Shown: positions 23,400 through 35,076 of the stretch, one piece after another
Position numbering within the stretch: position 1 is the first letter of the stretch
Layout of the letters: every line of letters begins with the position of its first letter
Assembly: GCA_013368325.1 (NCBI GenBank)
Contig: JAACJK010000005.1
Span: 248,001-312,000, forward strand
Direction of reading: 5' to 3'
Source of the DNA: Ephemerocybe angulata
Taxonomy: Eukaryota > Basidiomycota > Agaricomycetes > Agaricales > Psathyrellaceae
Length of the DNA stretch: 64,000 nucleotides
The notes under the pieces: model-generated
What the model was told of the DNA's origin: nothing
Database searches by the model: none
What the model saw: the letters and a program-made list of their open reading frames with translations, nothing else
Translations under genes and position numbers: made by a program

Positions 23400-25240
23400 T
23401 ACAACTCGCACAATGTAGTGATGATTTTTGCGTCCAGTATGTCAAAAGCCTCTTCGTAGATTGTGCGACCGCTTCGTAGACTTCTCTATGCACTACATTT
23501 TCTGGGCTAGTTGCCTTCGTTTGCTTTGCATTTGCTTCAGGCGTTTTTGATGTCCGAAATATGATAAATACACGGGTGTGGACTTGGCGCAGACGCGTCA
23601 AGCGCCCCAGGCCTTTCTTCTCCTTACCACAACCACCCGCTATTGATGCTCGAGTCCAGCTCTCCTGCGCGACCTCGCTGTTCCGCCACAACCCCGCCGT
23701 TTGTCGCCGAATGACTGTTGCCCATCTCCAAAGCAGAATGGCGGTTGGTTGTGGCAAGTTGTCAATGAAACCGAAGATGTGTGATGGTCAGTCCGAAACA
23801 GATTCGCTCTGGTCGTACACGTCAACTCATCATTGGGCATTCTAGTAGGCTTCATGGTGTATTCTGCCAGGCGAAGTGGAATCGCCTTAAGTTGCTTCGG
23901 GTTGCTCGGACTTGGGTGCGGCTCAGCGCTCAGCACTTCTCCCCTGCTCAGCGTGATTTGACCACCCCGCCATTAGCGCCTGCCTCCCCGCACATGCGAG
24001 CCATCCAACACCGGACCGTGATGAATCAAAGGCCCCTTCCCTCTGTGTTCGAAGTTCCATCTCACCCTCGCACCAGCCGCTGCCAGTTTCGGAGAATACG
24101 GTGTGGCAGGAGGTGGCAGGCTGCCAGGCATGTAGCATCCCCTTGAATACTTATTATGATTCCCACTCACTCTCACCTACCAGCTCTGGAACACGTTACT
24201 ATCGACGTTCCGTCTCGGCGCTTCGTTCTATGCTGTACGGTGAGTTTGGTCATTGGCGCCGCTTATTTGGGACCCATGCTGACTTTCGCTCGCCGGCTCT
24301 CGAACGCGTCCCTATCCTGAGTGTTCTCTCTCTCTCTCTTGGCTCCTGAGTCCAGGGGTGCAGAAATAGGAGGAGCGGGGAGAGGGAGGAGGAGGGCACC
24401 GGGATGGGTTTCGGTTTGTGTCCAATTTTCGGTACATTCCCTACATACTCCACCAGTGTTTGTCCATCAGTGCATGTGTTTATTTCCGTTCAACAAGCTG
24501 AACGTGACCGTGTCGAGACGCGTTCACGCGTTATTTGGTTTGATACCATATGGTACACTCCGCGAGGTATATAAGCCAGCACTCCATCATCAAATCCGCA
24601 TCCCTTCTCTTCCCTCTTCCACCACCATCCCAGACGTGGTGGCAGAGGGACTTGACGGGATCTCGACTTCTCGTCGAGCCTTCGGGCACTTGAGGGGCGG
24701 GTTGCCAGTCACACAGCTGGCAATGCGGGCTCCGTTTAAACGGGCTCCTCACGATGCCGTTGTTTAAATGTAGCTCTGTAGTACTTGCCATTTAATTGTA
24801 CCGTGATTTAATTATTTCTTCGTCATTTAATCAAACGAGCGAATGCGATGTTTAATCAACCCCGAGCCCTGCAGTACCTGATTCAACGCGAAGAAAGAGT
24901 GGGTTTGAGGCCATTTAAACAGGGAAGAGCAGCGCCCCCCTAACCTTGATTAATCGCGGCGTTGAATATTGTTTAAACAACTGTGATTTAAATCGAAAAC
25001 ACTTGCCATACGCCGGCTTGATTAATCAAGGTCCATCGGACTTTTGCAGCCGTGTGTATGCATATGATAGAAATGACAATTTGTTGTGTATTAACGGGGA
25101 GCTATTGTGAGCGATTCGGAGAGGCAAAAAAGTGCCACTTTTTCCTCCCAGAGTACCCTGGTGTCAATGTATTCTATGTGTATTAAAAGATACTCTGGGA
25201 TACTCTGAGGAGACTCCATTTCTGACTGGGCCTCAGAGCA
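23400..25240. other. E2 interior without recognisable gene
   Basis: No supported coding region. It includes a 290-bp cluster of TTTAAA/ATTAAT words at 24730-25025 and may itself be an insertion, because E1-like left-end sequence resumes at about 25250. Confidence 0.35.
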
Positions 25241-25674
25241 TCAGTTTGGTACAATGGTGAGCTGGGCATCGGTACATTGGCAAATTTAGAATATATACAT
25301 GGTTTTGCAATGGTACATTGAGGTTAATAAAAACGGTACATTTATATGGCAGAAAGGGACATGGCGAACGAAACGAGGACACTCCCACTTTTGAAATAAA
25401 TACACCGGCGAACGCTCACCAGCATAGTATACATGGAAGGGAGTTCGTACTGTAGTCTGTAGTACATAGTATTTCCGTATATGACTTGACCTCCATCCAG
25501 GTCCCAGTGCCAACCGTCCGAGTCCCGACGGCGGGCGTGTGACCGTCTCCTCTTCCTCTGTCCCCTCCTCTTCCTCCACCGCTGCGTTGTAAGGACGCGA
25601 TGGCTTACATCATCCCATCGTCCTTACTACACGCGTTTCGATCCTTTCGTTCCTTAGCTTAGTCCACCCATGAA

Positions 25675-25992
25675 TAGTGATCACCACGGGTTAACCCCGG
25701 GTGGAAATGCCCTGACCCGCACCCGACCCGCGCCCTAACCCTACCCGGAACCCGCGGGTCAACCCGGTCAAAACGAGCCCAAAAACATCCAGATCGGATA
25801 AGAAATGGGCGAGATAGGATGGAAATGAATAGTAGTATTCATTTCTATCCTATCTCGCCCAGATCTCGTCCATTTTGGACGTTCTTGGGCTCGTTTTGAA
25901 GGGCACGGGTTGGGAAAGGCCAACCCGCACCCCACCCGAGCCGGGTTCAACCCCGTAACCCGCGCGGGTTTCTCAACCCCTGCCTATCACTA
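25675..25992. mobile_element. hAT-like MITE, 318 bp, palindromic
   Basis: Starts TAGTGAT and ends ATCACTA, with imperfect inverted termini rich in GGGTTAACCC-type words. It is flanked by a perfect 8-bp duplication CCCATGAA (25667..25674 and 25993..26000). The centre (about 25805-25865) is a long near-perfect palindrome around AATGAATAGTAGTATTCATT. It has no coding capacity. The duplication size and the TAGTGAT ends point to the hAT superfamily. Confidence 0.9.
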
Positions 25993-26469
25993 CCCATGAA
26001 CCCTGTCGTTCGTCCTCGTTCGCCCAACTAGACGTTGTTCATATCATGTCTCGTCGTCCTCAGTGTTGACTCGTGTTAGCCCCACGAGCCTTCCATGCGT
26101 CCTCCAACTGGAACGAAAGTTGGGAGAGTAAACGAAGTGTGATCCTCATAGACATCTGACAGAGTGCTGGTTGCTGAGTACGCCGTGGACAGGGAGCAGA
26201 GTTACGCACTTGATACTACAATTTACGGCTGTGGCGACTAGGTGGGGACATCGTTTGATGATGACACATCTACAGTACAGCTTGTGGCCCCTAAACAGAG
26301 CGATGCACAGATGGGTACCCGGTATATCGCATTTCCAGCTCAAATGCTATCGCTATGATAGATGCCAATTCCGAGTAAATTGTAAGCGCCCATTATTCAT
26401 GCGCTTGCCCAAACAAATGATTTCGTATATAATCAGGCTACAGTCAAACAGAGAACTTTTGAGATCCCA

Positions 26470-26768
26470 ACTCACGCATTCACCTTGTCTCGCTCTACCT
26501 TGTCTATCACGCACGGATTCAAGGCTCGCTAAACGAGACGATTACATCGTGGAATAACCACTCACTTTGCACTCACTCCGAACCGAGAGGTATAAGACTC
26601 CTCTTGCCCTCTATGAGCTCAGTCGCGAGCCTGCTATCAACACAGGCTATTGAAATGGCCATGTGGGGGACAGACCTGAGGATGTTGATGATGATTATGA
26701 TGTTGAAGGGGAGTGTGTTTCAGTGTACTTCAGAGAAGGGGGCTGAGGAGGAGCCGGCCGTGCCCCGG
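26470..26768 (+). pseudogene. E2 integrase-like gene remnant, upstream piece
   Basis: On the plus strand, translated pieces align with the C-terminal third of E1 gene B: LVYHARIQGSLNETITSWNN, then after a frameshift RYKTPLALYELS and an in-frame stop after AINTGY. The catalytic core is not present nearby. The piece runs straight into the gypsy LTR at 26769 and continues at 39720. Confidence 0.75.
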
Positions 26769-27695
26769 TGTCAGCAAACGACCAGTCTGGTGCGCTGCTA
26801 ACCCTAACTTAGGACAGAAGACGAGAGAGAGAGAGAAGAAGCGAGAGAATCAAGGCGAGAGACTTGTAGACAAGGCCGTGATATTGACCAGCTAAAGACT
26901 GGGGAAATACAGTGAGATCTACCTAGGTTATATACTGCTATGCTTCGTGACCGTGACGTGACTATGGCTATACGAGGCTGTATGTACTGTGCAGAAGCTG
27001 TGGAACACTATGTATGAATCCTCGGGTACGTTACCTGGCTGTCCGGGTAATGTATGAATCCTCGGGTACGTTACCTGGCTGTCCGGGTAATGTCACGTGA
27101 CTCCGGAATTTTCCGGATTTTCGTCTGAGGGGTCCAGGACGACTCCTCAAACACTCTTGGCGGCAACTCTTGTGCATAGAAAGTAGCATAGGTATCTAAA
27201 TGAATGTATTTGAGTCTACGTAAGTACAAAAATGGAGGTACCAGGAGGAGAATGTGTGTAAAATGGACCTCAATGCCTCCCAATTGCCATCAGTGGCTGC
27301 GTTAGGGGCGTTGCCTAATCCGGAAGCCCTCCTCATCACCGGCCTTTGTTCGGCCTCCCTGGCAACGCCGGGCCAATTCCGTGTGGCAGAACGGTCCATG
27401 CGTGTTCACAATAGCCGTAGATACATGCCAAGACTATGTAAGGAATGACCGTGTATGAGTCGAAGAGCTGTGCGAGTGCTGTGCATATGATGTCATGCTG
27501 ACTGAGGTGCTGACTGATGCTGTGCTGGTCCCGTGATGTAGCAGGTGACTTGTGCATGTGATCGCACGTGCTGTGTCACGTGACCGAGACACGTCTTTAT
27601 AAATAGTAGAGAAATGAAAGACGAGAAATAAAGGAAAAAGAAAAGAAAAGAGAAAGAAAAGGAAAAAGAATAAATAGATCATCCAGGTCGTAACA
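26769..27695 (-). repeat. Gypsy 3' LTR (927 bp, with insert)
   Basis: On the minus strand it begins TGTTACGACC and ends CTGACA, matching the other LTR. It is about 460 bp longer because of a 418-bp insert (27015..27432) and a ~31-bp indel near 26938-26968. Confidence 0.92.
27015..27432. mobile_element. Insert in the 3' LTR with 8-bp flanking repeat
   Basis: Sequence absent from the 5' LTR and bordered by ACTATGTA on both sides (27007..27014, 27433..27440). It starts with a 40-bp tandem duplication containing GAATCCTCGGGTACG. No terminal inverted repeats are visible, so the class is unknown. A deletion in the other LTR is the alternative. Confidence 0.55.
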
Positions 27696-27697
27696 TC

Positions 27698-27711
27698 ACC
27701 CCCCCTTTAGC
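27698..27711 (-). promoter_or_regulatory. Polypurine tract of the gypsy element
   Basis: On minus the tract reads AAAGGGGGGGTGA directly upstream of the 3' LTR start; it is the primer site for plus-strand DNA synthesis in LTR elements. Confidence 0.7.
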
Positions 27712-27734
27712 TTCGTCGTCCTCGACGATTTCAG

Positions 27735-29559
27735 CCTCTCTCCCCCTCGCTCGGTAGTGTCGGATTTCCTTCAGTTTCCCATCTGTCCAGTCAAAGATCG
27801 CTCTCTTGGTCTCGGTAAGGTTCTCGTAAGGGATAAAGCGGAGTTGGTGTGGTTGGATCCATCTTGGTGCACTCGGGTGTTTTCGGTGGAAGTCAGCTAT
27901 AGCGTCCGCTGCATTATCGACGTTCCGTTCCGGTTCCCATGTTCGTTCTTCCTCAGGGTATCCAGCCCACTCTACGAGGTAATGGAGCTTGCCTCTGATG
28001 AACTTTGAGTCGTGGATGGCTTCAACTTCATATCATTCTTCCGTTTCGTCAACGGGTGGTGGTGGCGGTGGTTTCTGTTGAGAGGGGAATTCGGGCTTTT
28101 TGAACGGAGTTAGGAGTGATTCGTTAAAGACCGGGTGAATAGATTTCCACTTCGGAGGGAGTTGGAGTTGGTAAGCAGATTGTCCGATCTTCTTGATGAT
28201 GGGGAATGGACCATAGCGTTTATCTGAGAGCTTCCGAGAGGGACGAGTGATCGAGATGTTAGTCCCTTCGAGGTAAACCTTGTCTCCGGGTTTGTAGTCT
28301 ATGGCATCCCGGCGATGTCGGTCATAGTTCTCCTTCATTTTCTCAGCTGCTGCCTTGAGGCTAGAATGGGCATCCTCGTGTACCTGCTTCATTTGTTCAG
28401 CAAACTGTTGCGCAGGTTCTGACTTTACACGTGTCCGGGCTTCTTTTCCTTTCCAAGGGTGCTGTCCAGAGTTGAGGAAGAATGGGGAGTAGCCTGTTGC
28501 TGAGTGGACCTTGTCGTTGTACGAGAAGACTGCTAATGGGAGCCATTCTGCCCAATCATCCTGTCATTCGCTGATGAAGAGCCGGAGGTACTGTTCAAGT
28601 TCTTGGTTGATACGCTCGGTTTGTCCATCGGTTTGTGGGTGGAATGCAGTGGATCGGTTGTGCTTTATTCCCAGAAGAAGAAGTAGATCTGTCATGAAGT
28701 TGGAGACAAATTGGGTTCCTCGATCGCTGATGACCTTTTGGGGAAGACCGTGGTGTCGGAAAACATAGTCCCTGTATAGTTCGGCTACTCCTTTAGATGT
28801 CAGCTCGGTGGTCGTGGGTATGGCTTCGATCTTCTTGGAGAATCTGTCGACAATTACAAGTATGGCATTACTCCCATTGGACTCGGGTAATGGTCCGATC
28901 ATATCAATAGAGACGATTTCCCAGGGTCTGGATGGAATCTCGTTTGGGACTAATGGGGCTGCTGGGGAAGTGCGTTTGGGTTTCGTCCTTTGACAGGCTT
29001 CGCATCCTTCTACGTATCGTCGAACTGAGTCCTGGATCTTGGGCCACCAGTAGTTTCGAGTGATGAGTTCTCGGGTTTTGTACTGTCCCGGGTGTCCGGC
29101 GGTGGGGGCGTCATGGTGTTGTCTGATGATTTCCTCCCGCAGTTTCTTGTCTACTGGTACGTAAATCCGTCCTTTCCAGGTGATAATGCCATCTTCCGTT
29201 TCTTCCCATCCATCTTCCTTCTGTGAGAGTGCTTTTTCTACCGACTTGTCCCTATTCCTGCACACCTTCAAGATCCGTCGCATGACATCTTGGTCTGTTT
29301 CAATCGAAAGTGCTCGGAACCACTCGGATTTCAGGACTGTGACGTTTTCGTTGTCCCGTTCTCCTTTGTCGTGACCATCTCGTCTAGATAGAGCGTCTGC
29401 CTTGGCCATGGTTTTCCCAGGTCGGTGATGGAGTGTGAAGTTGTAGTCCTGCATCTCGGTGGTCCATCTCGCCTGTCTCCGGTTGAGCTTCTGGGGTTTC
29501 CTGAAGTAGCTAAGGTTCTTGTGGTCTGTGTAACATTCGAAGATTTCCTCAGCTCCAAG
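27735..29559 (-). pseudogene. Gypsy pol 3' part: RNase H end, integrase, chromodomain
   Basis: From 29559 leftwards on minus: the RNase H remainder (CYTDHKNLSYF), the linker with HRPGKTMAKADALSR, the integrase zinc-binding region with a C-x2-C pair (CEACQRTK), and the catalytic core with SIDMIGPLP, ISDRGTQF and FHPQTDGQTERINQ (Asp, Asp, Glu). The integrase C-terminus and a chromodomain follow (YLVEWAGYPEEERTWEPE near 27930-28000). Two in-frame TGA codons interrupt it: after LRLFISE (28564) and after VDETEE (28033). Both could arise by single transitions. The domains are otherwise well preserved, which suggests a fairly recent death. Confidence 0.9.
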
Positions 29560-29566
29560 CAGGTAT

Positions 29567-32500
29567 TGGGTAGGCGCAATGCCTGCGAGGGCTCCGGATG
29601 TTTGTACATGTTTGCTTCCCCTTATCAGGTGCAGTTTTCATCCCAATCCATTTTGCGCAAAATCTGTGGCCCGCATCCATCCAATTCCATCGGAAATCGT
29701 GTCCAAATCATTGAGCGGAGGGTGCCTAAAGCGGGGATTGGGGGAAATCGCGTTCAATAGGTTACTTCAGATAACATTTCAATACTTCCTGTCCGAAATT
29801 CGAAAAAAGAGCCTTTACACACCCTAGCTAACAGTTCCCTGAGCACTCTTACAAGTTTTTGAGATCTGAAAGTCAGTAGAAATTTCAGAATTTAGGTCAC
29901 AATAAATGACGCGACAACGCGCCAATTTGATTATGTAAGCCCACGTCAAGGCGCGCTCGAGACGCGCTTGACGCGGCAATTATCGACATATTCCCCCCCA
30001 AAACGCACTCCCACTCACAGTCCTTACTCTCAAACATGCTATATTCACACTCATTATAATTTACTATGTCTAGGTCGTGTCCGAAGCCCAGAAAAGGCAA
30101 ATCTCGCCAGCAACTCGCCGCATTGAAGGAAGGACGTGACGCATCTCGTAAGACGTCACAAGGCGGCAAGAAGCCATTCAATTCTGGCATCGACAGGCGC
30201 GACAAGTTAATACAGAAACTGAAGGACGATCTAGCCCACCATAAGAAGCAGCTGGCTCTGTACAAGAACCGATATTACTCAGAACGGCGGCGTTCTGCAC
30301 GCCTTACAATAAATCATGCCCGACTGAAGGCGGATTGCAAGGGGATCAAAGGCGAGGCTCAGAAGCTGCGGGAAACAGTGCGGAAGGTGGGAGACGATGC
30401 TACGAGGGACAGAGAGGAGATGCAGTTGGAATTCGCATACCTGAAGGATAGAGTTCGGAGTTTGGAGGCGGGAAAGCGAGAGCTTCAGCGCGACCGGACT
30501 ATACTACGGAAGCGGAATGCACGGATGCGAGTCGCACAGGAGAAACTCAAGGGGCAGGTACGCAAGCATCCACGGAAGGTTCGGTCAATGGTCCGTGGGT
30601 CATACAGCCGGCAATTTCGCGCAATGGCACGGTATCTAGCCTCAACGGGCATGGCTGAGAGCAAGGTGGGGGAAAGCTTGAGGGAGATAGCTGGAGTGTT
30701 TGGGACGGAGTTGGACCGGACAATGAGCAGGAGAACGGTGCAGCGGTGTATTAAGGAGGGAGGGGTCGCTGCAGATCTACAATTAGTATATGAAATGACT
30801 ATGACAAGCAGTGAGTACTCCTCCATTGGTTTATTCTCAGACTGTACTTACTAAACTTCAAAGAGCTCTGCTACAGCTCTGATTCTACGTCACACAAGCG
30901 AATCGAATACGAGTCCAGGCACATAGCCATGAAGGTCGTCGATTACACCGACCCATCCGCAGAACCGCAGTGGCAATTGCGGTCCCTTGGTGTGGATACA
31001 TCCGTCGATCACACCAGCGAGACGCAGATGGCAGGTTTACGGGCGAGGCTGCGCGAGCTCGAGGTGCTCTGGAACTCAAGCCCCTTGGCGAAGCGAACAG
31101 GACGGAAATTCACTGCAGATGACTTTGTCTATAAGCTCATTGGGACAACTGGGGACCATGCGGCAGATCAGAAGAAAAGCCATCGCATGCTCGTTGCATG
31201 GAAGATGGAGGTCATTTTTCTGCGAATGGGTGAGGAGGCGTTATTCTCAATGGACAACCTCAGCGTAGTCTCGCTTCTACTCGCTCTCAGCGCGAAGCAG
31301 GTGGACCTTGTGGGCGGACAGGAAGTTTGGAATAGACTGGGGGTAGAGGAGCGCAGTGTAGCGCAAACCGAGGTCGTACGGCAGGTGGGGAAACAGGTTT
31401 TCGAGAACCTGCCTGACAACGACCAGCTCCAGATGTCCCGCTGCATCCGAGGTGGCTGCTTCCTGCACAAAGATCTCAATTGCTTCAAAGCCGGGGACAA
31501 AGCGATGCAGGCCTGCTACGCAACACTCGACATCCCTCCACCAAGGCTACTTGCCAATAAACAGAATGCTGCGGTGCTCGAAGGGATGGTGAGTGGAGGA
31601 AGTATGTCGAAGGATCAGGAGCGGGCGCTGGAGTCTTCAAAGCGAGGAGGGAGCAAACTAGCTGAGCTGGGAGGAATGATTTGCAAAAACTCGGATACGA
31701 AGAAGGGCCAGCAAGATCTCTATCGAATATACATGAAGGACGTCACCGGGGTCGAGGTTCCATACCCAGAGGTCAGCAAAACGCGTTATGGATCGGTCGG
31801 TGAAGCCGCGGGCACAATGTTGCAGTTTTGGGAAGGCTTCGTCGGATTTGCCGGGCACATTCGAGACGCGAAGGATCGGCCGGGGCACACCAATATCGAA
31901 AAGAACTTCGCCGAAGGCCTCCAAGACATTCCGACACTTACGGAGCTCGCTGTACTGGCAATCTACAGTGTTGCCATGTCCCGGCCTTTCATGCGACATG
32001 CTCGGCTGCACGACAACTTACTTGAGTTGGAACCATTTGTCCAACACAAGCGCGCACTCCTGGACAGCATCGTCGAGAACCCACACATCTGGACGAGACC
32101 AGGCGCTCATTACTCCCAGGTATACGTCGACAAGAACGAGCCGGATGAACGCGCGATCGCCGTCTTTGCCGCCGTTCACAAATTAGCGCCCAAACTTCCA
32201 AATCTGGACACCCTCGTCGTTTTGTTCGCCAGGGCGTCTCGGGAGGCATTGGAGGATCGGTTCATGGATGAATTCAAGGAAGGGGGTGGAATCGACACAC
32301 TCACAGCCGAAGAACGAAAGGACTTGTTTATTCCGTCGACAAACGATGCCAATGAAGGCGCGCTGGGCGCTTGGAGAGTGGCTCAGCGCCACCGAGCTGC
32401 CGAAACCCTTCACAAGTTCAACTCGGGTAAACAGGCAGCTATAAACAAAACTGAGAGCTTTATTTCAGCTGTCCTTACCGAAGAGGAGGATCATTCGCAT

Positions 32501-33152
32501 CTACGACGCACCGCTCGACTTCGAGACGAAAGCAAACTCCAAAGCAAGATCAAGCTTGCACAAATAGAAGCTGACAAGAAGAAGGCGGCGGAAAATCGGG
32601 AACGGGAAGCAGCTCGGTTGCAGGTACAGCAGGAGAAGACTGCTGAAATTGCCCGAACTGGTGAGCACCTAGTGCTGGGCGAAGTCGAGATCAGCAAGCT
32701 ATCGAAGGACGAGTTAAACCGTCAACTGGATTACCACCGTAGCGCCGAGAGTGGGATCGACATGCCGAAGGAGACCAGGATACCTGCGAAATCCAATATG
32801 AGCAACAACTCTAAGCGCATAGAGGCTCTTCTCTCCGCAGTTCAACGCTACAAAGCACGCATTCAGGTGCCAGAAGTCGAGGGAGAGGGAGAGGGTGTTG
32901 CTTCAGTTGAGGGCTTTGAGCGGGAGTACGAGTTTGACTACCATGATGACCATTTTTAATTTTCGGACGGACTCTTATACCTCTAATTACTATATACCAT
33001 CTACTGTACATATACCTAGTCTTATTGTTGCATATTAACCCCCTCCCGTCGTTTCGAGGACCAGTGAAGAGTCGAAAGGCAGATTAGCCACTTTTACGGT
33101 GGCTGTACGCTTAGTCACCTGCCATCAGCATGGCAGGAATTGCGCCTACCCA
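29567..33152 (+). mobile_element. T3: 3.59-kb DNA transposon with intact putative transposase
   Basis: It splits the gypsy pol between RT and RNase H. The ends are inverted repeats starting TGGGTAGGCGCAAT, 19 of 20 bases matching. The target duplication is CAGGTAT (29560..29566 and 33153..33159), or CAGGTATT if the first T is counted as target; 7 or 8 bp cannot be decided. A single two-exon gene fills it. Removing the element and one duplication restores the gypsy reading frame around WRQYL. Confidence 0.92.
30066..32959 (+). CDS. T3 putative DDE transposase with coiled-coil N-terminus, 946 aa
   Basis: Two exons, 30066..30810 and 30864..32959, joined by a 53-bp GT..AG intron, give 946 aa without a stop. 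Residues 1-190 are strongly basic and helical, probably coiled coil plus DNA contact. A region ending MSRRTVQRCIKEGGVA looks like a helix-turn-helix. The join creates YSSDSTSHK and IEYESRH. Likely catalytic acids are Asp255 there, Asp346 in TTGDHAAD and Glu746 in NDANEGALGAWR, as in RNase-H-fold transposases with a large insertion; the assignment is inference. I recognise the pattern as a recurring Agaricomycete transposon protein without a settled superfamily name. The C-terminus is Lys/Glu-rich. It is intact, so T3 may still be active. Confidence 0.8.
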
Positions 33153-33159
33153 CAGGTAT

Positions 33160-34499
33160 TGTCTCCATTCAGATAGTGCGGTCATGATGGCGAGTAGCTC
33201 CTTATCGTAGATCTCGTAGTTCCGCTCCATCGGGTTAAGGGCGTGCGACAAGAATGCGATTGGTTTCCATTTCCCATCTAGTTGTTGCTGCGATAGGATG
33301 GCACCGATGGCGAAATCTGATGCATCACATTCGATTCGGAACTTCCCTTTATCGTTGGGCATGGTAAGTACAGGTGCCGTCGTGATTCTCCGTTTTATTT
33401 CCTTGAATGCTTCCTCCTGCTCCTTCCCCCACTCCCATTCCTTCTTTCCCGTGAGTCCCGAGAGTGGTCTCGCTAGTCCTCCAAACCCTTCGATGAATCT
33501 TCGGTAGAAGTTGGCGAATCCTAAGAACTGCTGGACTCCTTTGACAGACGTTGGAGCTGGCCAGTCTCTGACAGCTTTGACCTTTTCTGGATCCATGCGA
33601 ACCTTGTTGTGGGAGACGATGACTCCAAGGTATTCGACTTCCGTTTGTTCAAAGGAGCATTTGTCGGGTTTGGCAAATAGCTTGTATCGCCGTAGCCTTT
33701 CCAGAACTTTGGTGACTAGTTTCCGATGTTCCTCCAGAGTGTCCGTGAAGATCAGGATGTCGTCCATGTAGATGACAACATGCCCATCATTGATGAGATC
33801 TCTGAAGAGTGCGTTCATCATCGTCTGGAACGTGGCGGGTGAGTTCTTGAGACCGAAGAACATGAGGAGGGGTTCAAACAGTCCACGGTTAGTGCGGAAG
33901 GCTGCTTTCCATTCGTCTCCTTCTTTGATTCGGACGTTATTGAAACCCCATCGGATGTCGATCTTGGAATAGTACCGTGCTTCTCGGAGTTTGTCGATGA
34001 GTTCTTGGATGAGTGGAAGGGGATATCGATTGGTGATCGTAATCTCATTCAGCCATCTGTAGTCTTGGACAGATCTTAGAGTACCGTCTTTCTTTTTGAC
34101 GAAGAAGAGGGGTACTCCCATCAGTGACTTTGATGGTCTGATCCTTCCTGATTTGAGGTTTTCTTCCAGGAAGGCATCTAGTTGCTTCTGCTCTTCTGGG
34201 TTCAGGGGATAGATTCGACTGTCCATTACTTCTGCTCCGGGTATGAGTTCGATCGCATGATCCCATGCTCGCCTTGGGGGGAGTTCATCAAAGGCTTCCT
34301 TCGAAAAGACGTCCTTGAAGCCATGATAGCATTTCGGGACTACTTCTTCGAACGTGCGCTCTTTCGTTGCCTTGTGCTTGGTTTCGGCAATCTTAGAGGC
34401 AGTGGTTTGGAAAGCTCTTATCTTGATCTCTCCTTGGATATCGATGGCTAGCAGTCGATCTCCGAGTTCGATCTCTTCCCATTTGATCTCGTCTGATTC
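33160..34499 (-). pseudogene. Gypsy reverse transcriptase
   Basis: The frame runs from about 34499 to the T3 border. It contains VMDSRIYPLNPEEQ, the RT fingers (GVPLFFVKKKDGTLRSVQDY), the palm with YSKIDIRWGFN, and the catalytic box VVIYMDDILIF. The thumb/connection follows (FLGFANFYRRFI) and then the start of RNase H (ECDASDFAIGAILSQ). Asp-Asp of the YMDD box is kept. Upstream, near 34500-34511, a stop and a frame change separate it from the protease; downstream it is cut by T3. Confidence 0.93.
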
Positions 34500-34510
34500 G
34501 GGGTCACCAG

Positions 34511-35044
34511 TTACACTACTTCGGTAATGGGCCCGTTGTTGTTTGGACTTCCATCAGCGTTATAGACTGGTATGGGAAGGGGTAGCTGTCGCGTGTTGAT
34601 TCCCTCTTCTTTGACGAATGCAGCATCAATACAACTTCCGGTAGACCCACAGTCGATAAGACCTTCGATAGAGAAGCTTCGCTTATCATCACGTGTGCTT
34701 GCGACAATGTTGGCTGTAAGCTGCCTGTCCGTCCTTAAACTCCTTATGTATTGTTTGGGAGTCGCAAGGCTGTTTAGTGCTTCTACTACTTCAGTGTCTG
34801 TGAGCTTTCGGAGTCTGGCAACGAGTTCATCTCCTACTTCTCGGACCTTCTTGTGATGTGTCCATGCAAGAAGAAGTCCTACTGCTCGATCGGGGCTATC
34901 ATCAAGTCGCTGCGCGACCCATTCTGCCGTTCCTGGTTTTCCTTTCTTTCCTTTAAATCTGCCCTGGTTCTCTGATTCTTCGTCGAAATATAATTTATTG
35001 GGGATGGGGCATATTACGTCGGGTATCAGAATCTGAGAGTCCAT
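34511..35044 (-). pseudogene. Gypsy aspartic protease region
   Basis: The frame contains SIEGLIDCGSTGSCID, equivalent to the D-S/T-G active site of retropepsins although a Cys precedes Gly-Ser, which is common in fungal chromoviruses. It ends at a stop after PITEVV; the next domain is in another frame. Confidence 0.8.
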
Positions 35045-35076
35045 GACCAGCTCGCTTGGGCGCTCGAGTGGTCCCT

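Noticed and set aside
25083..25215. Possible inverted repeat around GATACTCTG words as an element end
   Set aside because: Too short and imperfect; no flanking duplication.
26171..26557. 128-aa plus frame before the gypsy LTR
   Set aside because: Only its last part overlaps sequence homologous to E1 gene B, and that homology is in a different frame.
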